Below are positions 5,476 through 10,727 of a DNA stretch of 10,727 nt, in pieces (position 1 is the stretch's first letter; each line of letters starts with the position of its first letter). Position numbers and translations under genes: made by a program. The notes under the pieces are model-generated. The model saw only the letters and a program-made list of their open reading frames with translations, searched no databases and had not been told where the DNA came from. The stretch comes from Methanosarcinaceae archaeon (GTDB lineage: Archaea > Halobacteriota > Methanosarcinia > Methanosarcinales > Methanosarcinaceae): NCBI GenBank assembly GCA_017613335.1, contig JAGAEB010000084.1:1-10727 (forward strand), given 5' to 3'.

Positions 5476-6261
5476 ATGGCCGAAGAACCTGAAAAACAGA
5501 AGACGGAACAAACAGAGATCACGGAAAAGACGGAAGCCGCTGAAAAGACGGAGCCCGCCGAAAAGACGGAAGCTGCAGATCCGTCCCGGATTGCTTCGGA
5601 AGTCTGCCCTGAGGAATACAGCGCGCCGGGGTCTTATTTCGAGACGCCGTCCGCTTGTCCGATCTGCCGGCGCGAGATCGCCATGAAATGGCAGAAAGGC
5701 AATATTCCGTATTTCGGAGACATCATGTTCATCACCTCCGAATGCGACAAATGCGGTTTTCATTTTGCCGACATGATGATCCTCTCTTCCAAAGATCCTG
5801 TCATGTATGAGATCTCCCTGAAAGAGAAAGACGACCTGAACGCCCGTGTCGTCCGGTCGACTTCCGGCACGATCATCATCCCGGAAATGGGTATCACGAT
5901 CGAACCCGGGCACATATCGGAATCCTACATCACGAACATCGAAGGTCTTCTTCAGAAAGTCAGAGGCGTCGTCGAAAGCGCGATCCGCTGGTCCGAAGGC
6001 GAACCCGAAAAGATTCAGATCGCCGAAAATCTCCTGAAATGGATCGACCAGCTCGTCAGCGACACGGAACACGCGCCGCAGACGACCGTCATCATCAAAG
6101 ACCCGTTCGGAAACAGCGCCATCATCGATGCGCATGCCTCATCCAGGATCCTGACACCCGAAGAAGCCGCCGAACTGAAAACAGGCATGATCATTCTCAA
6201 CGCCGACAAAGACGAACTCCTGCATGACATTTCAGAACACGCAGGACCGATCGGCAATTAA
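5476..6261 (+). CDS. ZPR1-type zinc-finger protein
   Basis: This 261-residue cytosolic protein carries the archaeal single-copy form of the ZPR1 domain. A C4 zinc finger is formed by C61, C64 (CPIC) and C90, C93 (CDKC), followed by the ZPR1 beta-rich segment with RVVRSTSGTIIIPEMGITIE and EGLLQKVRGVVESA. Eukaryotic ZPR1 binds translation factor eEF1A and assists its folding; an archaeal link to aEF1A is plausible but unproven. Residues 1-35 are a disordered Glu/Lys/Thr-rich extension containing three six-residue repeats (EKTEAA, EKTEPA, EKTEAA at 17-34). GGGAG lies 5 nt before the ATG. The gene follows sepF by 18 bp and is the last of the operon, ending in a strong terminator. The family is usually without such a repetitive N-terminus. 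Confidence 0.9.
   Translation: MAEEPEKQKTEQTEITEKTEAAEKTEPAEKTEAADPSRIASEVCPEEYSAPGSYFETPSACPICRREIAMKWQKGNIPYFGDIMFITSECDKCGFHFADMMILSSKDPVMYEISLKEKDDLNARVVRSTSGTIIIPEMGITIEPGHISESYITNIEGLLQKVRGVVESAIRWSEGEPEKIQIAENLLKWIDQLVSDTEHAPQTTVIIKDPFGNSAIIDAHASSRILTPEEAAELKTGMIILNADKDELLHDISEHAGPIGN
5524..5577 (+). repeat. 18-bp in-frame tandem repeat in zpr1
   Basis: Three units (5524-5541, 5542-5559, 5560-5577) of the form GAAAAGACGGAAGCCGCT encode EKTEAA/EKTEPA/EKTEAA. The purine-rich composition resembles the gene-sense strand of several intergenic arrays in this window. Confidence 0.88.
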
Positions 6262-6289
6262 GACCGGCGGTCAAAAACAGAATTCATCA

Positions 6290-6357
6290 GAAAGATCCGT
6301 CCGGAACGGACGGTCTTTCCGGATCAGGAAACACTTTCAAAGTGTTTCCTTTTTTTT
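6290..6357 (+). terminator. Double hairpin plus T8 terminator after zpr1
   Basis: The first stem pairs GAAAGA-t-CCGTCCG (6290-6303, one bulged base) with CGGACGGTCTTTC (6307-6319) around a 3-nt loop. The second pairs GGAAACACT (6327-6335) with AGTGTTTCC (6341-6349) around TTCAA and is followed directly by eight T (6350-6357). The order of hairpin then T-run fits plus-strand termination of sepF-zpr1. Confidence 0.8.
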
Positions 6358-6428
6358 ATTTTCCGGCTGTCAAAATCATCTCAAAAAAGATCTGCGTAGA
6401 CAGCGTCCTGCTGCATCCGCATGTTTTT

Positions 6429-6524
6429 ACTTCCGTGCGCTCCTGCACACGACAATTTTTACTTTCGTGCGCTCCTGCACACGACAATTTTTACTTTCGT
6501 GCACTCCTGCACACGACTGTTTTT
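6429..6524 (+). repeat. Three 32-bp repeats, each a small hairpin plus T5, at the metF stop
   Basis: Units at 6429-6460, 6461-6492 and 6493-6524 each contain a five-pair stem (for example 6435-6439 with 6444-6448, GTGCG-CTCC-TGCAC) and end in a run of five T on the plus strand. In the third unit the G-T wobble of the first two is replaced by an A-T pair, keeping the plus-strand stem. The last unit touches the metF stop codon. They may be back-up terminators guarding metF from plus-strand transcripts. Confidence 0.85.
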
Positions 6525-7474
6525 CACAGACTCTGTTCCTGCATCACAGTGTCCGTTTTCCGGCTGTCTCTGAGCAGCCCTGCGCCTTCGAGGATCCTTT
6601 TTGTATTTGCATGGCATCCGATCGGCATGATGTGAACACCGCTGCACATTTTTTTAAGTTCGCGGACAGTCTCGACGGCGATCCTGAGGCCTTCTTCTTC
6701 CTGGTCTTCTGCATTTCTCATGCGGTCGAAAATGTCTTCCGGGATCGTGATCCCGGGGATCGATCTGTCCATGTATTCCGCCATTTTCAGCGTGCGCAGG
6801 GGGACAAGTCCGCCGATGACCGGGACATCTATCCCTTCATCGGAGAGCAGTTCCAGAAATTCATCATACTTGTCAATATCATAAATGGCCTGCGTCTGAA
6901 TGAATTCCGCGCCGGCGCGGACCTTTTTATGGAGTTTCATCATATGCATGTTGTCCGGATCGATGTTGGAGACGCATCCGGCGCACATATCGAAACTGCC
7001 GGAGATCGGCGCGCCCCGGATATCACAGCCGTTCTTCATTTTCGTGATCGTCTCAAGAACCTGGACGGGATCCAGATCGTAGACCGGCTTTGCGCCCGGA
7101 TTGTTCCCTGCCGACGGATGATCGCCCGTCATGATCAGGACATTCTGAATGCCCAAAGCAGCCGCTCCCAGAAGATCGCCCTGGATGGCGATCCTGTTTC
7201 TGTCGCGGCACGTCATCTGCATGATGACATTGTAATTTTTCGTGATCAGAAGATGGGAAAATGCGACAGAACTCATATGCATCACGGCGCACTGGCTGTC
7301 CGTCACATTGACGGCATCAACGAAATCGCGGATGATCTCGCCGTTCCCGAGTGTTTTTGAGACATCCGTGCCGACAGGCGGCGTCAGCTCCCCTGTGATC
7401 ACGAACTGCCGCGATCCGAGTTTTTCACGGAAAGATGCTTCCTGTCTTTCACAAACTGCATCTGATGACATCAT
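6524..7474 (-). CDS. metF: 5,10-methylenetetrahydrofolate reductase, catalytic subunit
   Basis: This 316-residue TIM-barrel enzyme matches the MetF family and reduces methylene-tetrahydrofolate to methyl-tetrahydrofolate. Visible family marks are ITGELTPP (26-33, with the catalytic-type Glu29), the barrel strands NVIMQMTCRDRNRIAIQGDL (82-101), NVLIMTGDHP (111-120, flavin-site region), and GAEFIQTQAIYDIDKYDEF (188-206). It is full length for the short bacterial/archaeal MetF and lacks any regulatory C-terminal domain. It starts inside the metV stop (ATGA overlap) with GGGAGG about five bases ahead, so the two subunits are translationally coupled. Methanogens use the F420-dependent Mer for energy metabolism on methanopterin, so this enzyme more likely serves folate-linked biosynthesis; that is inference. 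Its stop codon abuts a 32-bp array. Confidence 0.92.
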   Translation of the reverse strand: MMSSDAVCERQEASFREKLGSRQFVITGELTPPVGTDVSKTLGNGEIIRDFVDAVNVTDSQCAVMHMSSVAFSHLLITKNYNVIMQMTCRDRNRIAIQGDLLGAAALGIQNVLIMTGDHPSAGNNPGAKPVYDLDPVQVLETITKMKNGCDIRGAPISGSFDMCAGCVSNIDPDNMHMMKLHKKVRAGAEFIQTQAIYDIDKYDEFLELLSDEGIDVPVIGGLVPLRTLKMAEYMDRSIPGITIPEDIFDRMRNAEDQEEEGLRIAVETVRELKKMCSGVHIMPIGCHANTKRILEGAGLLRDSRKTDTVMQEQSL

Positions 7475-8106
7475 AATCCTCCCGTTCTGTTCTTACTGAA
7501 CCGGTAATCCCTCGGCGGCGCGATCGTTTCAAGATCTTCAAGCCTGCCTGTTTCTTCCAGTTTCTTTTCGATCATATTCCAGACGCATTCTCTTTCCGGA
7601 TCGACTTCGCATTTCCCGCCGGAAGATCCGCCGCAGGGGCCGTTCATCTGGGATTTCGGGCATCCTGTTTTGGGACAGATGCCGCCGAATGAACCGACAT
7701 TGCACTGTCCGCACATGGAACAGAGATAATTGAGTGTGGCGCCGCCGAGACGGCCGCCCAGAGAGACTGTATTCGTCGTTCCGAAAACAGGCACGGAAAC
7801 GACATCCGCTATCACGGAAATGCCGCTGCCGCAGGCCATGACCAGGATACAGTCAGCCTCTTTGATACGTTCGTTTTTCTCAGCAAGGGCTTCAAATGAA
7901 CGGACGCTGCATGCCGCCGTCGGCAGGATCGATCCGATGACATTGAATCCGCGTTTCGTCAGCGCTGACGTCAGTGCCTCGATCTCCGGCTCGCCGCCGG
8001 TGTGCATCTTCGCCGCGCAGACGTTGCATCCGATGATAAGGATCGCCGATTTTCCCTCCAATAACGGGATCAGCTCTGCCAGGGGTTTGCTCTCCGTAAT
8101 GATCAT
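7471..8106 (-). CDS. metV: MetV-type partner of methylenetetrahydrofolate reductase
   Basis: This 211-residue Cys-rich cytosolic protein matches the family found next to metF in acetogens and some archaea, named MetV or methylene-THF reductase C-terminal domain. It has 13 Cys: an N-terminal group (C27, C30, C66, C86, C92) and a dense C-terminal cluster (C129, C132, C135, C144, C149, C158, C166, C174) including CSMCGQC, GICPKTGCP and NGPCGG. This spacing suits metal or iron-sulfur binding, with MetV likely passing electrons to the flavin of MetF. It is the first gene of a two-gene operon and overlaps metF by four bases. GAGAGGGA lies upstream of the ATG at 8106. A leader of about 90 nt with a strong inverted repeat suggests regulated expression. 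The family is confident; the electron donor is unknown. Confidence 0.88.
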   Translation of the reverse strand: MIITESKPLAELIPLLEGKSAILIIGCNVCAAKMHTGGEPEIEALTSALTKRGFNVIGSILPTAACSVRSFEALAEKNERIKEADCILVMACGSGISVIADVVSVPVFGTTNTVSLGGRLGGATLNYLCSMCGQCNVGSFGGICPKTGCPKSQMNGPCGGSSGGKCEVDPERECVWNMIEKKLEETGRLEDLETIAPPRDYRFSKNRTGGL

Positions 8107-8168
8107 TATCCGTCCCTCTCAAAAATTTCCGGAATCATTTTTGATCTGTTCAGAACATTTCCGGCAGC

Positions 8169-8195
8169 GTTACGGGACTTCCCCGTCCCGTTAAC
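8169..8195 (-). promoter_or_regulatory. Inverted repeat at the predicted metVF transcription start
   Basis: GTTACGGGAC (8169-8178) pairs with GTCCCGTTAAC (8185-8195) with one extra A, around a TTCCCC centre; the inner seven pairs are perfect. Its outer edge coincides with the start predicted from the TATA box. It may be a repressor operator or the first hairpin of a structured leader. No T-run follows on the minus strand, so it is not a simple terminator. Confidence 0.55.
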
Positions 8196-8217
8196 AGAAT
8201 CCGACAACCCGTATCCG

Positions 8218-8226
8218 TTTTTAATA
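8218..8226 (-). promoter_or_regulatory. Candidate TATA box of the metV-metF operon
   Basis: The minus strand reads TATTAAAAA. It is centred about 27 nt from 8195, giving a leader of roughly 90 nt before the metV ATG. Confidence 0.42.
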
Positions 8227-8402
8227 CCCGTTTTTCAAAAAATTGCCTGCACGCAGTCTGCAGATTTCCCGCAAATACCCGGTCATATCCTGTTTTTTGC
8301 GTCTTTTACAACGATGTGACAAAAACAAACAACAGATACATAATAAGGCGTTTTCCCTATATAATCCTGCACATTCTGTCACGGGAATATACAGGCACAC
8401 AT

Positions 8403-8580
8403 CCGTTCAGGATCAGTTTCTCCGGAATCCGTTTTTCAGCATCTTTTTCGGAATCTGTTTTTCCGAATCTGTTTTTTCAGGATCTGTTTTTCCGTATCTG
8501 CTTTTTCCGAATCTGTTTTTTCAGGATCTGTTTTTCCGTATCTGCTTTTTCCGTATCTGTTTTTTCAGAATCCGTTTTCT
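8403..8580. repeat. 44-bp (three 14-15-bp subunits) tandem repeat over the isomerase stop
   Basis: Two 44-bp units at 8465-8508 and 8509-8552 are identical. Each is made of three related pieces of the type GATCTGTTTTTCCGTATCTG. Degenerate pieces continue to about 8403 on the left and 8580 on the right. The array therefore covers the stop codon (8565-8567) and the last codons of the isomerase-like gene. T-rich on the plus strand, it is purine-rich in that gene's sense. Confidence 0.92.
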
Positions 8581-9290
8581 TTCAGGACCTTCAGGGATTT
8601 CAATGCATTTTCCGCCGATTTGTTCTCAATGATCATCAGCGCGCCGTATGCGCGCCGTATTTTCTCCAGTTCGGGAAGGCCGATGCTGCCGTCACCGAAA
8701 GCCAGGTGCTGATCCCCTGTCCCGTCATTGTCATGGATGTGGAAATGATCCGGCGTTCTTTCATTCAGGAATTCCTCAAGGACGCCGTTGGTATGGGCAT
8801 GCCCGATATCGAGTGCAAATCCGATGTTTTCCGGAAGCTCCGCTTCCCCGGGTTTCTGAAACAGGAGGAATCTGTCAGCCGGCATATTCTCAAGACAGAT
8901 CCTGACACCCGTCTCCGATGCCACGCCGGAAAGCGTCCTGAGCGACTGAGACAGTTTTCTGAGACCTTCTTCACGGAGATCCGCATCGTAGACGTAACCC
9001 GGATGGATGACCATCACTTCTGCGCCGATGCTCATGCAGATCTCAGCCATATCCGTCAGGATATCAAGAGATGCCTCTCTGGTCTGTTCGCGCGGGCTTG
9101 CGATATTGATGTCGCGGATCGGCGCATGGACGGAACAGGACAGATCAAAACAGGAAAGAATATCCGGATCCGGAAACAGATCGTGTTTTCCTTCGGAAAA
9201 GATTTCAACGTGACCGCAGAGCTTTTCGATCTCATCGAGCGCTTCATCGATCGGCACGTCACGGAACGCAAGTGTGGAAATGCCTAACAT
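8565..9290 (-). CDS. Sugar phosphate isomerase/epimerase-like TIM-barrel protein
   Basis: This 241-residue cytosolic protein matches the xylose isomerase-like TIM-barrel (AP endonuclease 2) superfamily. The metal-site residues follow in the expected order: H55 (SVHAP), H96 (VIHPGY), E134 (CLENMP), D161 and H164 (ALDIGHAH), H186 and D187 (HIHDND), H195 (DQHL) and E222 (IIENK). These predict a divalent-metal isomerase, epimerase or endonuclease IV relative; it is shorter than endonuclease IV, and the substrate cannot be read from sequence. The start at 9290 is backed by a TATA box (9314-9321) centred 27 nt away, implying a leaderless mRNA. It is divergent from dapL across 232 bp. The last few codons and stop are part of a tandem array, so the extreme C-terminus (KENGF) may be repeat-derived. 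Confidence 0.88.
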   Translation of the reverse strand: MLGISTLAFRDVPIDEALDEIEKLCGHVEIFSEGKHDLFPDPDILSCFDLSCSVHAPIRDINIASPREQTREASLDILTDMAEICMSIGAEVMVIHPGYVYDADLREEGLRKLSQSLRTLSGVASETGVRICLENMPADRFLLFQKPGEAELPENIGFALDIGHAHTNGVLEEFLNERTPDHFHIHDNDGTGDQHLAFGDGSIGLPELEKIRRAYGALMIIENKSAENALKSLKVLKENGF

Positions 9291-9313
9291 AACATCAGAT
9301 AAAGGATCGTGCC

Positions 9314-9321
9314 GTTATAAA
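9314..9321 (-). promoter_or_regulatory. TATA box of the isomerase-like gene
   Basis: The minus strand reads ATTTATAA, centred 27 nt upstream of the ATG at 9290. This spacing puts the transcription start on the start codon. No Shine-Dalgarno motif is present between them. Confidence 0.58.
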
Positions 9322-9442
9322 TCCCTGAGCCCTCCGGTCCGCCGCATTCTTTCTTTTTCCCGATGTTCCCCGACATTTTTTCAGACGATTTTCCCGGCGT
9401 TTCCCGGGTGTTTTTCCGTTCAGAAACGTTTATGAATAAGGA

Positions 9443-9449
9443 TTATAAT
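9443..9449 (+). promoter_or_regulatory. Candidate TATA box for dapL
   Basis: TTATAAT lies about 77 nt before the ATG and predicts a leader of about 50 nt that carries AAAGGTGA (9511-9518), with GGTG at 9514-9517, five bases before the start codon. The T/A-rich stretch at 9487-9500 is an alternative TATA box but would leave no room for the ribosome site. Confidence 0.35.
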
Positions 9450-9522
9450 CAACATGACGTTTTGAAACCCTGATCTGATCTCAGTTGTTTTTTTAAGTAT
9501 TTCCCGTATCAAAGGTGAATCT

Positions 9523-10683
9523 ATGAATTCCGACAGAATCAACAGTCTTCCGCCGTATCTTTTTGCGGCAATCGATGAGTCCAAGAGAAATATGATCGCC
9601 AAGGGTGTCGATGTCATCGACCTCGGTGTCGGCGATCCGGATGTTCCGACTCACCCGCACATCGTCGAAGCCATGGTCGAAGCCGTCCGCGACCCGAAAA
9701 CCCACCAGTATCCTGATTATGCCGGAATGCTTTCTTTCCGTGAAGCCGCTGCGGACTGGCTCAAAAAATACAAAAACGTTGATGTCGACCCGAAAACGCA
9801 GATCATTTCCCTGATCGGCTCCAAAGAAGGCGTTGCCCATGTGCCGTTCGCCTTCATCAATCCGGGAGATGTCGTCCTCTGCCCGAACCCGGGTTATCCT
9901 GTCTATTCGATCGGAACAAAATTCGCCTGCGGCATCCCTTACGATATGCCTCTTCTGGCCGAAAACAACTTCCTTCCGGACTATGACGCCATTCCGGAAG
10001 ACGTTCTTGCCAAAGCCAAACTCCTCTTTATCAATTATCCGAACAACCCGACCTCCGCCGTGGCTGATATGGCTTTCTTTGAAAAGACGGTCGCTTTTGC
10101 CAAAAAACACAATCTGGTCGTCGTCCATGACAATGCCTACTGCGAAATGACCTACGACGGCTACAAAGCCCCGAGCTTCCTCGCCGCTGAAGGCGCCATG
10201 GATGTCGGTATCGAGCTTTACTCCATGTCCAAGACTTACAACATGACCGGCTGGCGCCTCGGCTTTGCCGCCGGCAACAAGGATCTCATCGCCGCCTTCG
10301 GAAAAGTCAAATCAAACATCGACTCCGGCGTCTTCGATGCCGTCCAGAGAGCCGGCATCACGGCGCTGACCTCTTCCCAGCAGTGCGTCCTTGACATGAA
10401 CGAAAAAGTCTACACCCCGCGCAGAAATGCGCTCCTTGCCGGCCTCAAAGCCATCGGCCTGAAAACGGAACCCCCGAAAGCCACTTTCTACGTCTGGGCG
10501 CACGTTCCGGAAGGTTACAGCTCCTTTGACTTTGCCAGACTCCTCCTTGAAGAAGCAGGCATCGTCGCCACACCCGGAACCGGCTTCGGCAAATACGGCG
10601 AAGGCTACATCCGCTTTGCCCTGACCAAAGACGTCAGCCGCATCGAAGAAGCCGTCGACAGAATGAAAAAACTGAAGTTCTGA
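9523..10683 (+). CDS. dapL: LL-diaminopimelate aminotransferase (class I/II, PLP)
   Basis: This 386-residue PLP enzyme converts tetrahydrodipicolinate plus glutamate directly to LL-diaminopimelate in lysine synthesis, bypassing the acyl steps. It shows the fold-type I landmarks: LGVGDPD (34-40), QYPDYAGMLSFREA (62-75), NYPNNPTS (171-178), the PLP-stacking VHDNAYCEMTYDG (201-213) with D203 and Y206, the Schiff-base lysine K237 in SMSKTYNMTGWRLGF, and the carboxylate-binding R364 in YIRFALT. SNIDSGVFDAVQRAG (264-278) is typical of DapL-type rather than aspartate aminotransferase sequences. The length is normal and no domain is missing. The start is fixed by GGTG five bases before ATG 9523. The gene is alone on its strand here. 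A related aminotransferase with other amino-acid substrates cannot be fully excluded. Confidence 0.85.
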   Translation: MNSDRINSLPPYLFAAIDESKRNMIAKGVDVIDLGVGDPDVPTHPHIVEAMVEAVRDPKTHQYPDYAGMLSFREAAADWLKKYKNVDVDPKTQIISLIGSKEGVAHVPFAFINPGDVVLCPNPGYPVYSIGTKFACGIPYDMPLLAENNFLPDYDAIPEDVLAKAKLLFINYPNNPTSAVADMAFFEKTVAFAKKHNLVVVHDNAYCEMTYDGYKAPSFLAAEGAMDVGIELYSMSKTYNMTGWRLGFAAGNKDLIAAFGKVKSNIDSGVFDAVQRAGITALTSSQQCVLDMNEKVYTPRRNALLAGLKAIGLKTEPPKATFYVWAHVPEGYSSFDFARLLLEEAGIVATPGTGFGKYGEGYIRFALTKDVSRIEEAVDRMKKLKF

Positions 10684-10702
10684 TCCTGTTCTGATCCTGT
10701 TC
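10681..10702. repeat. 11-bp direct repeat beginning at the dapL stop codon
   Basis: TGATCCTGTTC occurs twice in tandem (10681-10691, 10692-10702), and the first copy includes the dapL TGA. Related pieces (AGATCGTTC, GATCCGGATC) continue to the window edge, so this may be the start of a longer array. Confidence 0.7.
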
Positions 10703-10727
10703 AGATCGTTCAGGTTCGATCCGGATC

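Larger units (their letters stand above)
8107..8564. other. Gene-free region: metVF leader and promoter, then a repeat array
   Basis: No gene is supported in this stretch. From right to left it holds the 44-bp array, an AT-rich part with a second TATA-like motif (TATATAAT near 8355) that has no obvious gene, the metV TATA box at 8218-8226, the inverted repeat at 8169-8195 and the metV ribosome site. Short open frames across it are Phe/Ser/Ile-rich readings of the repeats. Confidence 0.6.

Noticed and set aside
6224..7360. A 378-codon plus-strand frame opposite metF
   Set aside because: It is the antisense shadow of metF, has no domain and crosses the zpr1 terminator and the 32-bp repeats.
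8350..8362. TATATAAT motif as the promoter of a small RNA or gene
   Set aside because: No ORF or structured RNA follows on either strand at a suitable distance; only AT-rich sequence and the array are there.
8403..8580. T-rich array as terminator of the isomerase gene
   Set aside because: The T-runs are on the plus strand, whereas that gene is transcribed from the minus strand, where the RNA would be A-rich.
8316..9287. A 323-codon plus-strand frame opposite the isomerase gene
   Set aside because: Its start lies in a T-rich array and the rest is antisense to a gene with complete metal-binding motifs.

Overview
The window looks like a chromosomal stretch of a euryarchaeon, probably a methanogen (Methanomicrobia-like, inferred from gene content only). 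It carries archaeal SepF, an archaeal ZPR1-type zinc-finger protein, an MCT-1/Tma20-like PUA protein, two half-size MgtE proteins, a PhoU/TrkA_C protein, methylene-tetrahydrofolate reductase with its MetV partner, and an LL-diaminopimelate aminotransferase. Promoters look archaeal, with TATA boxes about 25-32 nt ahead of start codons or GGTG Shine-Dalgarno motifs. I see no tRNA, rRNA, CRISPR array, insertion sequence or phage gene.

Layout. The left edge (1-259, minus) is probably the start of a Glu-rich 15-residue-repeat protein that runs off the window. A non-coding, partly repetitive stretch follows, then a metallo-beta-lactamase-fold hydrolase (561-1220, minus). Divergent from it is a cation-transport block: two MgtE halves joined by an ATGA overlap (1395-2572), then a PhoU/TrkA_C protein made of an exact 200-residue tandem duplication (2892-4259). 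Next come a TTG-started PUA protein (4297-4782) and a sepF-zpr1 pair (5083-6261) ending in a strong hairpin plus T-run terminator. Convergent to that is the minus-strand metV-metF operon (8106-6524), preceded by an unusual inverted repeat. A sugar phosphate isomerase-like TIM-barrel protein (8565-9290, minus) and dapL (9523-10683, plus) are divergently transcribed at the right end.

How the genes fit together. The two MgtE halves probably form one divalent-cation channel, and the PhoU/TrkA_C protein may supply the cytosolic sensing that bacterial MgtE carries in its own N and CBS domains. SepF is the FtsZ membrane anchor for division. MetV/MetF reduce methylene-tetrahydrofolate for one-carbon biosynthesis. 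DapL makes LL-diaminopimelate for lysine.

The most unusual feature is not a gene. Nearly every intergenic space holds a different short tandem-repeat array, with units of 11, 22, 25, 28, 32, 44 or 45 bp. Several arrays start at, or run over, the stop codon of the neighbouring gene. One has apparently lengthened the PhoU/TrkA_C protein by about 60 residues.
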